This document shows positions 19,156 to 28,138 of a stretch of 64,000 nt of DNA, piece by piece. The DNA lies in contig CAWIQY010000019.1 of assembly GCA_963838375.1 (NCBI GenBank), forward strand, positions 682,001 through 746,000, read 5' to 3'. The DNA is from DVED01 sp963838375 (GTDB lineage Bacteria; Cyanobacteriota; Cyanobacteriia; Cyanobacteriales; Geitlerinemataceae). Numbering within the stretch: the first letter of the stretch is position 1; each line of letters starts with the position of its first letter. The notes beneath the pieces are model-generated. The model did no database searches. It was not told the origin of the DNA and saw nothing but the letters and a program-made list of their open reading frames with translations. Both the position numbers and the translations under genes were made by a program.

Positions 19156-20257
19156 TCAATGGGTCTTGAAATCCCCCCTCCGCCAACGATCGATCGCGGT
19201 GATAAAGGCTTCCTCGCACAGCTTAGCTGCATCGTCCCAGGTATAAGAGATAATTGTCTCGTATGCCCGATCGGACATGGCTTGCCATTCAAGATTACTG
19301 AAGTGACAAATCTGTTCGATCGCTCGCGCCATGTCTTCGGGATCTTCGGGTCGAACGAGAATACCGGCTCCATCGGCTAAGAAATCAGGAGCCGCGCCAG
19401 CCGGAGTCCCAATCACTGGCGTCCGACACGCCATAGCTTCCAAAATCGGGAGACCGAATCCTTCGATGCGACTGCCGAACAACCAAGCATCGCATTGAGA
19501 ATAAATATCTCTGATGGTTTCTTGAGGCGGTTGGCAGATATACTCAGTTCCTGGAGGGAGTGGTAATTCCGGCACGGGATCTTTTATGCCAAAGACAATC
19601 AAACGCAATCCAGGAATATTTTGGGCTGCTAAAGAAAACGCTTTCAGACTGATATCGCATCCTTTCCAAGACTCTTTAGCGTACATCATGCCTACTGTGG
19701 GCACGGGTTGCTTGCCACGGGGTGGCGCGTAGAAAAGCTGGGTATCGACGCTATTCGGGACGACGGAAACGCAATTGTCACCATATCGATTACTCATCAA
19801 ATCAACCATCCACTGTGCCGTCGTGATTTTATGCATTGGCAGTGAATATGTTGCCATAACCCGATCGATGGGCTGACTGTCGTGAATTTCGTGATGTCGG
19901 ATAAAGTAAGTTTTAATCCCTTTAGCCGCAGATAGCCGAGCCACCCACTCAGCGGTTTCCCACCACGTCGCTACCACTACATCTGCATCGGGAACATCGC
20001 GATCTTCAACGGGACGGCGCCGTGCGAGGGTGTGGAGAGGAACGTCGATATAGTCAAAATGAGAGTTCGATGATGGAGGAACAAATTTGTTGCGCCCCAG
20101 GAGAGTCCGAACCCGATCCCGCAGGGAGGGTGGGCGCCGGGGAACGGATACGGCAAAGACTGAGTGACCGCGTTTCTGGAGGCGATTAGCCAGGGTTGCG
20201 GTCGAATCGAATTCCACCTCGAAGGGAGACGGTGGGCAAAACAAAGGTAATTCTCAT
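19156..20257 (-). CDS. Family 4 glycosyltransferase with a frameshift near its N-terminus
   Basis: The body is a GT-B retaining transferase. Its donor-side half includes VVPNSVDTQLF, GMMYAKESWKGCDI and the E-x7-E region EGFGLPILEAMACRTPVIGT. In the open frame the protein would start at TTG (20244) with an unconvincing MFCPPSPFEVEF. In another frame, ATG at 20255-20257 encodes MRITFVLPTVSLRGGI, the textbook N-terminus of this family. The two frames join if one extra base is removed around 20205-20215, giving ...RGGI-DSTATLANRLQKRG. So either the sequence has an error or the gene is a recent pseudogene. Location and sugar are inferred from the cluster only. Confidence 0.85.
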
Positions 20258-20280
20258 GATAGTGTCTATTTGGCATGGGG

Positions 20281-21168
20281 TTACTCTTTCCAACGTGAGA
20301 GATCGCGATCGAGAAATTGAGCCAGTTGTTGGTTGGGTTCTCGAAAGGTTTCTAGCAGCTTCTGACGAGTTTCCGCAAGCATCGGAGTGGGAACGTATTT
20401 TTTCTTTATCTTAGACTTGTAAGGCAGGTTATTTAAAAAATTATAAGCCACATCTCGAACATTTTGTGGCAGAGCAGATGCGACCTGAGAAACACCAGGA
20501 ATTCGTTTCAAGGGTGCCGTCATGCGAGAGCGAACAAACCAAGTTTCATGAGTTTTAGCTTGATTTGCAGTAATCGCTGCCGGATTGAGTAGATCGATCG
20601 TATCATCTATTTCTAAAAAACGACAGACCTGCTTCAAAGTTTCTGCTGAATTAGACGTCACGTCTTTCATTAATAAAAACAAAAACGATTCCGGTTGAAA
20701 AAAGCGCAAATATTGTTCGATTTGGAGAACATAGTTACTGCTATCAATAAAAAATGATTCTCTTTCTATGCGTTCTTCAAACGTCTCTCCTACTTCTAAT
20801 TTCTCTTTTTTATTTTGCGCTGTTTTAATACGTTGAACGTAATGAGAGTATGCCCGATCGACGGGGTGACGCATCAAGTAAATCAATTTCGCCTGCGGTA
20901 TATGTTGGGCGATACGGGCTGCTGTATGAGGAAACTGCGGCGATCGGGTATAAATCGTCGAGGCTTCCCCACAGATTTGGTGAGGTTGGGCATTGTCAAA
21001 CAATGAAGAATACCAATCTATTCCCCGAGCATAATTCTCGTCACGAGCAAAAAATTCCGGTTCTTTTGGGGTACTCATGAAAATTTGAGGATGTCGGCAC
21101 AAATATTCATAGAGAGTTGTCGTTCCGGCTTTCGCTGCACCGATGATGAGAAAGTTTGGTAATCGCAT
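20281..21168 (-). CDS. Sulfotransferase (PAPS-dependent), copy 3 of 3
   Basis: 295 residues. The PAPS loop FLIIGAAKAGTTTLYEYL is at residues 5-22 and the 3'-phosphate motif YLMRHPVDRAYSHYVQR near residue 97. Features shared with copy 1 include ARGIDWYSSLFDNAQPHQICGEASTIYT. The gene lies 24 bases upstream of the GT4 start at 20257 and on the same strand, suggesting cotranscription. Confidence 0.92.
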   Translation of the reverse strand: MRLPNFLIIGAAKAGTTTLYEYLCRHPQIFMSTPKEPEFFARDENYARGIDWYSSLFDNAQPHQICGEASTIYTRSPQFPHTAARIAQHIPQAKLIYLMRHPVDRAYSHYVQRIKTAQNKKEKLEVGETFEERIERESFFIDSSNYVLQIEQYLRFFQPESFLFLLMKDVTSNSAETLKQVCRFLEIDDTIDLLNPAAITANQAKTHETWFVRSRMTAPLKRIPGVSQVASALPQNVRDVAYNFLNNLPYKSKIKKKYVPTPMLAETRQKLLETFREPNQQLAQFLDRDLSRWKE

Positions 21169-21319
21169 TTTTAACTCCTACAACGGGTTTCGATAAAGTT
21201 TAGCTACCGTCCATTACACGTAAATCCTTCACAATAGATGCCCCAATTTTCTTTGAGTTTTTTCCAACTCTAAGATCCCGATCGCTAAATACTCTAGAGA
21301 CGGGATCTTATCGGAATAA

Positions 21320-23107
21320 TTATTTTGACGGCTCGACGACAACTTCTTGATAGCTGCCTGATTTGACCACACGACCTTGTTCCATCAAATAGACACGATC
21401 GCAATGTTCTACGGTAGATAAGCGGTGAGCGATAATAATCATGGTTTTCGTACCTGCTAGTGCTTTCATGGCTTCGGTGACAAACCGTTCGGTTTCGTTA
21501 TCCAGTGCCGCTGTTGCTTCATCGAGCACTAAAATTTCGCGTTCGTGATAAAGAGCGCGGGCGATGCCAATGCGCTGTCGCTGTCCGCCAGATAAGCGGA
21601 CGCCTCGCTCGCCGACACCGGTTTTAATCCCTTTCGGCAATTGAGTCATCAGATCTTGAAGTTGTGCAGCTTCGATGGCTTTGTGCAATCGTTTTGGGTC
21701 AATGAGAGGATCGGGCACTCCAAAGGCGATATTGCGTTCGATCGTATCATCTGTCAGAAAGATTGATTGAGGAATATATCCCACTAGGTTTTGCCACGAT
21801 CGGAGATCGTCATAGATAGAAACACCATCTACACGAATATCTCCGCTTTGAGGTTCGAGCAATCCTAAAAGAACATCGACCAGAGTGGTTTTTCCAGCAC
21901 CCGATTTACCAATCAGAGCGATCGACTCGCCCTTTTTAAGGCTTAGAGAGATATCTTTGAGGGCGGGCTCTTCGATTTCGGGATAAGAATAGGTTACATT
22001 CTGGAGTTCGACCCGACCCGAGAAGTCCATGGCTCGATCGTTGATGCCATCGTCTGTTTTCTTGCTGCCTGACCTCCGACGATCTCCTGGCTTGCCAATC
22101 TCTTGGAGATCGAGATAGAGCATATCGAGAGCATAGCTGGAGTTTTGTAGTTGTCCCATGCCTTGAATAAACTGGCTGGATGCGGGAATGAGGCGCATCG
22201 ATGCGACGGCAAAAGTCGCGATGATACTCGTGAAGTCTTTGGAATTTTCATCGGCAAACAGTTGAGCACCGCAGATAAACAAAACGACAATGACGACGAG
22301 CATTGTCTCGATCGAGATGCGGGGAAGAAGTTGAGAGCTTTGAAATCGCGTTGCGGCTCTGGCAAACTTTTGAGATTGTTCGTCCATTTGCGCTTGAAAA
22401 TATGGCTCGCACCCGATGACCCGCGTTTCTTTTAGTCCGCCCAAACTATGATTGAGAACGCTAATCATTGCTTTTTGGGATGTAGACTTAACTTGTCCCC
22501 AGTGCTTCAATCGACGCCCTAACCTTTTGAAAAACCAAAAAGTTGGAAGTAAAATTCCTAAGATCATCGAGAGTAGCAGCAGGTCAGTTTTAGCCAGCAC
22601 TACCAAAAGAGTAATCATCATTACGAAGTTAGATGTAGCCTCTAACATCGGTAAAAGACAACCATTGGTAAATTGATTCGTTTCGACAATAATATTTTTG
22701 ATTAAGTGAGAACTGTTTCGACTGAGATGGAAGGTGTAAGGAACCGATAGATAAGCACTGAGCAGTCGGGAAATCAGAAGTTTCTTTTGCTGAAATCCAA
22801 ATTTAAAAATGTAGGTTCTAACCGCAAAGTAGCTGACCGATTTAATACAAAAAGCAATGACGATCGCTAAGCCAAGGACTACCACGAGTTGATTGCTGGA
22901 CTCTAAATTCAACCCGTTGTAAATCTGATTGAGAAATCCCATATTCTCAAAAGAGTCTGGCTGAGATGCTAGACTGAAAAACGGACCGAGCAATCCAATT
23001 CCAAAGGCTTCTAAAATTGAGGTACCTATAAACATCAAGAGGAGTACGATCAAACTCCGTCTCGTACCGGTCAGTACGTATAAAACTTTTGAGATATATT
23101 TACGCAT
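21320..23107 (-). CDS. ABC transporter, fused permease and ATPase (lipid-linked glycan flippase type)
   Basis: A half-transporter of 595 residues: six membrane helices in residues 15-330, then the ATPase with Walker A GKSGAGKTTL, signature LSGGQRQRIGIARAL, Walker B ILVLDEATAALD and the switch His in IIAHRLST. The context (glycosyltransferases, Wzy-like protein, sulfotransferases) and the PglK/MsbA-like architecture suggest it flips lipid-linked oligosaccharide across the inner membrane. It has no N-terminal peptidase domain and no HlyD-type partner beside it, so a protein exporter is less likely. It would act as a homodimer. Confidence 0.9.
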   Translation of the reverse strand: MRKYISKVLYVLTGTRRSLIVLLLMFIGTSILEAFGIGLLGPFFSLASQPDSFENMGFLNQIYNGLNLESSNQLVVVLGLAIVIAFCIKSVSYFAVRTYIFKFGFQQKKLLISRLLSAYLSVPYTFHLSRNSSHLIKNIIVETNQFTNGCLLPMLEATSNFVMMITLLVVLAKTDLLLLSMILGILLPTFWFFKRLGRRLKHWGQVKSTSQKAMISVLNHSLGGLKETRVIGCEPYFQAQMDEQSQKFARAATRFQSSQLLPRISIETMLVVIVVLFICGAQLFADENSKDFTSIIATFAVASMRLIPASSQFIQGMGQLQNSSYALDMLYLDLQEIGKPGDRRRSGSKKTDDGINDRAMDFSGRVELQNVTYSYPEIEEPALKDISLSLKKGESIALIGKSGAGKTTLVDVLLGLLEPQSGDIRVDGVSIYDDLRSWQNLVGYIPQSIFLTDDTIERNIAFGVPDPLIDPKRLHKAIEAAQLQDLMTQLPKGIKTGVGERGVRLSGGQRQRIGIARALYHEREILVLDEATAALDNETERFVTEAMKALAGTKTMIIIAHRLSTVEHCDRVYLMEQGRVVKSGSYQEVVVEPSK

Positions 23108-23311
23108 CTAAGCACTCCTTCCATCGTTTGCTAAATTTCCCGACACACCTAATCAATCAGAGAACGTTTGTGATACCTGCCTTTGAACGATCGTTCAGCG
23201 ATTGGTTTCCCTAAAGGGAGTTGGCAATCTCTCAGTTTAAAGTTCCCAGAGCGACCCTGACAAAAATAGGATGGGAACATCAAAGCTCAGTCACAAAGCG
23301 TTATGAGAGTG

Positions 23312-24592
23312 TCAAGATCTCTGAAAAGTAGAAGAATCAACAGTTACAGTTGATTCTTGTCGATCGACGGAATCGTTTATCGCGCTCGATTCGACATCAG
23401 AGCCAAACAGCATGGCTAATTTGCGAGCCTCTAATGTCGCATCGTGGTGCTGTGCTACTCGCTCAGCTCCAATTCGTCCCATCTGTGCTAGGACTTCTGG
23501 CGAGGTTTGCAACGCCACTCGAAGGACGTCGGTTAGGGCTTCGACAGAGCCAGGAGGCACTAACCAGCCGCAGACATTGGTTTCGACTAATTCAGGAATA
23601 CCCGCTACGTAGGTACTCACGACCGGACGACCCAATGCTAGCGCTTCCATTATACCCACGGGCAACCCTTCCGCAAAACTGGGCAGCACTAGCACCCGCG
23701 ATGCGAGTAAGTAATCTCGAACTTCGGCGTTGCTTGCCCATCCGGTAATCTCAATTCGGTCTGGCAAATTCCCGCGATCGATCGCCGTTTCAATGGCGCT
23801 CCGCAATTCTCCGTCACCCACAAAAACCAATTTAAAGGGTATCCCTTCTTGGGCGAGACGGTTTGCGGCTTCCACCAACAACAAATGTCCTTTTTGTTCG
23901 CTCAATCGACCCACACAAACCAGTTGAGGTGCAGTCGGAGGGGCCGTAGGGGGTTCGGCTAAAAATTTTCGATCGACTCCGCAATGAACGACATGAATTT
24001 TTGACCAATCTCGGGCATCGCACCAGCGGTAAAGTTGGCTGCGCCCGAAGGAACTGACGGCAACCACAAAGGCGGCACGGGCAATCTTTTCGGGTAGGGC
24101 GATCGCCTGGACTTTATCAAATTCTTCCGGACCGTGTACCGTAAAGCTATAGGGAGGACCCCCCAAAACTCGACACAGCATCGCCACTGCGGTCGGATTG
24201 GTTCCAAAGTGGGCATGAACCCGATCGACCCCATCTTCTGCCATCCATCCCAAAAGGATGCAGGCTTCGGCGAGGTACGCCAAATGGAGCAACACACCGC
24301 GCTCGGAACCCCAACCCACTTGCAATGCTAAGCGCAGGGCTGCCAAAAATTTACCGGGTCTGCCGATGGCGACTCGCAAGAGTCCTGATAACAAACCGAC
24401 GATTCCGCTTGCCAAAATCACTCGCGTTTTTTGCAGTTCGATTTTGTCTTCTTCGTCTACTAATTCGCCATCGCAGGTACGAATGGCATAACGAGCTACG
24501 GTAACGCCACAAGATTCCAGTCCCACAATTTCACGACGAATGAAGCTGTGACTGACTTTAGGATATTGATTGATTAAGTACGCAACTTTCAT
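23312..24592 (-). CDS. Family 4 glycosyltransferase
   Basis: 426-residue GT-B enzyme. It starts MKVAYLINQYPKVSHSFIRREI, with FTVHGPEEFDK near residue 150, VHCGVDRKF near 202, LVCVGRLSEQKGHLLLVEA near 224 and the donor-site EGLPVGIMEALALGRPVVST near 312. This is the WcaL/colanic-acid-like branch of GT4. Its start overlaps the end of the upstream GT39 gene by 4 bases (ATGA-type), so the two are translationally coupled. Confidence 0.93.
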   Translation of the reverse strand: MKVAYLINQYPKVSHSFIRREIVGLESCGVTVARYAIRTCDGELVDEEDKIELQKTRVILASGIVGLLSGLLRVAIGRPGKFLAALRLALQVGWGSERGVLLHLAYLAEACILLGWMAEDGVDRVHAHFGTNPTAVAMLCRVLGGPPYSFTVHGPEEFDKVQAIALPEKIARAAFVVAVSSFGRSQLYRWCDARDWSKIHVVHCGVDRKFLAEPPTAPPTAPQLVCVGRLSEQKGHLLLVEAANRLAQEGIPFKLVFVGDGELRSAIETAIDRGNLPDRIEITGWASNAEVRDYLLASRVLVLPSFAEGLPVGIMEALALGRPVVSTYVAGIPELVETNVCGWLVPPGSVEALTDVLRVALQTSPEVLAQMGRIGAERVAQHHDATLEARKLAMLFGSDVESSAINDSVDRQESTVTVDSSTFQRS

Positions 24593-26193
24593 AACGATGA
24601 TGGCGGGGTAGAAGAGGATTTAGGCAGAGGCACGGGAGATTCAGGTTCGATGAGAAAGACTTCGATCGGCATATTTTCTATGCTGGTAAAGGTGTCGCGA
24701 TCGACGATTTGAAATTCGTTGCCGACGAGAGTGTCAAAGACGCGATCGGTTTCGGGTTTGTCCTCGCAGGTGAGCCAACAAACGAGCCACAAACGAGATC
24801 GAATGGGAATTTCAATTCCAAGAGATTGCTCAACCTCTGTAGCATCCAAGTTGGGCGTGATTGCTTGTTTGTCAAGAAACTGAATTGGGGTGGCGCCCCG
24901 ATAGTAGCGAAGAAGAGACTGGTCTTTAAACCGGTCAACTGAGTGGTACACGATCGTATCGCCTGACTGCTGGTTATCGCTGAGAACCTGCGCTACCCCT
25001 TTCCAATCGTTACGGTACAAGATCGTGTAGTAACTTCGCAATCCACCCCCAACCGCAACCAGATAGACAGCAGCCATTCCCAGTGCAACTCGCCGCCAGT
25101 GTTGCCAAACCCAAATAAATCCGAATGCCATCAATAGGATAAAGTAGGGCGCAATGAACAGGAGATAGCGAGGTACCCAAATCGAACTCTTGACGTAGGA
25201 GACAAACAAGATTCCTGCTGTCGGAATCAGCGCCCATGCCGCCACGGCTAGCAGTTTTTCCGAGCGATTTTGCTTCAGGAGCGAGATGAGTGCCACCCCG
25301 AGCAAGCCCAGTAGAATGACGGTAGCCAAGCCATAGAGCAATACGGAAAATAGGTTAGATGTCGCAGCCAGGGAAAGGTTGGTGGTTTCGCCCGGTTCGA
25401 GAGCCGCTTGGTCAGGGGCGAGTAAATATTTCATCGGCCAACCCACTGTGAATTGAAGCGGCATGGTCAAAATCCGAGCCAATCCCAGTGTGGGAGGTGT
25501 TGGACCCTCAAAAAACTCTTCAGCTTTGCTACCGAAGGTCAGAAGCCATGCTGAGGGGAGAAAAACCACCCCGATAAAGAGGAAACCACTACCAACAGCC
25601 AGCCACCAACGACGCCGACGGTAAAATTTCCATCCACACAGCAGGATGTCGGGAAATAACAGTAGGATATTGAGCGGTGTTGTCACAGCCGCACCCGCTC
25701 TCGCCAGAGACCAGAGGCTAATCGCACGCCATGAGGGTCGATCGAAGGCTTCGGCTAGGGCTAGAGTCCCGAGTAGACTGAGAAATACACTCAATGAGTA
25801 CATCCGGATTTCTTGGGCGTGATTGATAAACAAAGGCGAAAGCGTCATCATCACAGCCGCCACCCATCCGATTGAGTTTCCCAGCATCCGCCGACCCAGC
25901 CGCTGGATCAGAAAAACGCTGCTAACACTGAAGAGGACGGATAATCCTCGCAACCCGGCATCGCTTTCACCAAAGCGCATCCAAAAACGAAGGAGGATGA
26001 AGTAGAGAGGACGGACGTGGGGTTCAGTCCAATTAAAGTCTTGGGCACCCACCAGGCTGAAAATTTCATCAATCCATACGCTCTCCGTTCCGAGCTGATA
26101 AAGATTTAATGCCGTTGCTAACAACATCAACAGAGCGATCCCACACCACGCTCTTGGGATGACGCTCTTTGGGTGTTTGATTGTCTCCTGCAT
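24589..26193 (-). CDS. Polytopic glycosyltransferase, GT39/ArnT-like
   Basis: 534 residues with about 11 membrane segments. The first periplasmic loop starts SVWIDEIFSLVGAQDF, with the Asp-Glu pair that is the hallmark of polyprenyl-phosphate-sugar dependent (GT39/GT83) enzymes, followed by VRPLYFILLRFW and HAQEIRMYSLSVFLSLLG. The C-terminal domain after residue 390 is soluble and extracytoplasmic. It would transfer a sugar from a lipid-phosphate donor to a surface glycan or lipid in the periplasm. It is the first gene of the coupled pair with the GT4. Confidence 0.88.
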   Translation of the reverse strand: MQETIKHPKSVIPRAWCGIALLMLLATALNLYQLGTESVWIDEIFSLVGAQDFNWTEPHVRPLYFILLRFWMRFGESDAGLRGLSVLFSVSSVFLIQRLGRRMLGNSIGWVAAVMMTLSPLFINHAQEIRMYSLSVFLSLLGTLALAEAFDRPSWRAISLWSLARAGAAVTTPLNILLLFPDILLCGWKFYRRRRWWLAVGSGFLFIGVVFLPSAWLLTFGSKAEEFFEGPTPPTLGLARILTMPLQFTVGWPMKYLLAPDQAALEPGETTNLSLAATSNLFSVLLYGLATVILLGLLGVALISLLKQNRSEKLLAVAAWALIPTAGILFVSYVKSSIWVPRYLLFIAPYFILLMAFGFIWVWQHWRRVALGMAAVYLVAVGGGLRSYYTILYRNDWKGVAQVLSDNQQSGDTIVYHSVDRFKDQSLLRYYRGATPIQFLDKQAITPNLDATEVEQSLGIEIPIRSRLWLVCWLTCEDKPETDRVFDTLVGNEFQIVDRDTFTSIENMPIEVFLIEPESPVPLPKSSSTPPSSL

Positions 26194-26286
26194 CTTAAGT
26201 TCTATCCTAAGTGACTGGGGGTAAGTACATAAAAGGTTTAGCTCGAGTCGCAGAGCAACGAGTGTTCCTGTCTCGCCGGCTCTAAC

Positions 26287-27570
26287 CTAGGCTGCTGCCC
26301 CCGGTCTCTCGCCTCCACAAGCTATACATTCGAGCGAACCGCGATCCGCTCTCGCTACTGCATGTCCGACAGCAGCGAGTCCTCGTTGCACCAGTGCCTG
26401 GGCGGCGCCGACTTCTCGATCGGTTTGGTATTGGCATTCGGGACATCGATATGCCCGATCTCGAGTGTGGGAATTACTGATGTGAACCCCACATTGAGGG
26501 CACATTCGTTCCGCACCGAGAACCTCAACCCGATCGAAATACACACCTCGTTTCCAACACACCCCGGCAAGGATGTGCACGAACCGATGATTGTCAGCAT
26601 CGGGCAAATTCCCAAATGGTTCGCCGTCATTGATTCTATTGACGGTCCAATCTCGGGAGCAAATTGTCCCGGCGCGATCGCACAGACGATGTGCGACATT
26701 GTAGTAATAATCTTTCTTTGCTGCATCAATGCGTTCGTAAGAGCGAGCAATTCTTCGATGCAGTTTTTTGCTGTTGTTCGACCCTTTGTTTTTCCGTTTC
26801 AATCGACGTTGCAGCAATTTAAGCTGGCGCTGTCGCTTCTCGAAAAACCGAGGTCTGGCAATCCGTTCCCCATCGGAAGTCGCCAAGAGGATCTCTTTGC
26901 CGAAGTGGATACCCAACATCGGACTTAGGGGCTTTGGATCGGAAATGGAAATATTGGCTTGGAGGGCTCGTAAGGCAAACCAGCCAGACGCTTTGCGTAA
27001 GACTCTAATTTGCTTCACCACAAATCTACTGGGAGGAAGACGATGCAACGCGATCGGGATCGTCCCAATTTTAGGAAGTTTGAGCTGCCAATTGTCACAG
27101 CCCATCGACGAAATACGATCTCCACTTTCGTGCTTTCGTTCTTCATGACCAGTCGTAACGATCGGATTGGATTTCAACTGAGGAAATACCATCGATCGTA
27201 GTCGGCCCGTTTTTTTGAACCGAGGAAACCCCAATCCTCGATCCCACATGGTTTTAAATGTTAGATCCACTCGTCCCAGAACTTCTTGCAAAACCTGAGA
27301 GTGTAGATCGGCAATTTCGGGATGCTGTTTTCGCGCTTCAGTTAAACTTTTTTTTTGAGAATAAAAAGTAGGTTTCGGACTGTCTACCGGAAGAATATAT
27401 TCTCCCTGTAAACTGCAAAAATTGACCTCACACTTTCGAGATTTAATCCAAATTTTTCGCTCGGCTAAAGCATAGTTGTAAACTTGCCGAAGCTGTTCGA
27501 GCCAAGCTTCCATTCTTGAGGCTTGTTCTTGATTCGGATAAATTCGATAGCAATAAGTCAAGTTCAGCAT
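26287..27570 (-). mobile_element. tnpB: IS200/IS605-type TnpB protein with altered RuvC active site
   Basis: 427 residues with the TnpB layout: N-terminal TCYRIYPNQEQ-like helical region, RuvC-like core, and a C-terminal zinc ribbon (Cys357, Cys360, Cys376, Cys379). In active TnpB the RuvC residues are Asp in GIDLG, Glu in (V)EDL and Asp in DRDVNAA. Here they read GIHFG (His222), SRDW (Arg306) and DREVGAA (Asp384), so two of three appear lost. No tnpA gene is beside it. It may be a dead relic or a nuclease-inactive RNA-guided DNA binder. The tail after the ribbon ends CGGERPGAAA. A guide RNA would be expected to overlap the 3' end near 26200-26300, but I cannot define its boundary. Confidence 0.85.
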
Positions 27571-28138
27571 TTTTCTATGCTAGCTTGCTGTTTATCCAGG
27601 TGTCAAGCTGAGATAAATGTGTCTATCTGCGAGTTTTTACCGATTGTTTCCGTATAGATCGGTAGATATGGATGATTTTTCTTCGTTGAGGTAAGCCAAC
27701 GGATGCAGTCGAGAAGCGGGCTTTGAGCTTTTTTGGTCTACGGATATACGATTGTCGTTCGTTCGAATCTACTGACGTAACTCTTTATAGAAGTTTTAAT
27801 AAAAGAGCCACTTCTGAAAAGATTCTGTAAAGTCCGGGTGTTCGATCGTTAAATTTTCCCTGGGGATATCTATCATCCCAAAAACGCCTTCAGTATACTC
27901 TTTGCTAATAGGCTCGACCCCAGGAAAGTCTCATTTTTCCGAAGATAACTCCGAAGATAGGCACGAACTCTATGGACTCTGGCACGGGAAAAAGCGCTGC
28001 TCATTCCTGAGGCTATCGTTTAATTTATCTCTAGGATTTATTGAACTTTTGAGATTAGCTCGATCGCTCGATCTGGACTTACAAATAGACACGACATCAG
28101 CCCTCGGGCCCCTGCCATTCGCCCATACAGATGGTGGT
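27571..28138. other. Gene-free spacer between tnpB and the PhoD-like gene
   Basis: No convincing coding region. Immediately upstream of tnpB, a short GCTTG/CAAGC inverted repeat (about 27583-27610) may mark the left end of the transposon. The rest is unstructured and A/T-rich near 27780-27900. An ORF that starts at 27902 on the plus strand runs into the PhoD-like gene and has no recognisable features. Confidence 0.5.

Noticed and set aside
21320..23107. Type I exporter for the RTX giant protein
   Set aside because: No HlyD or TolC partner and no peptidase/CLD domain; the gene lies inside the polysaccharide locus, so a flippase role is more likely.
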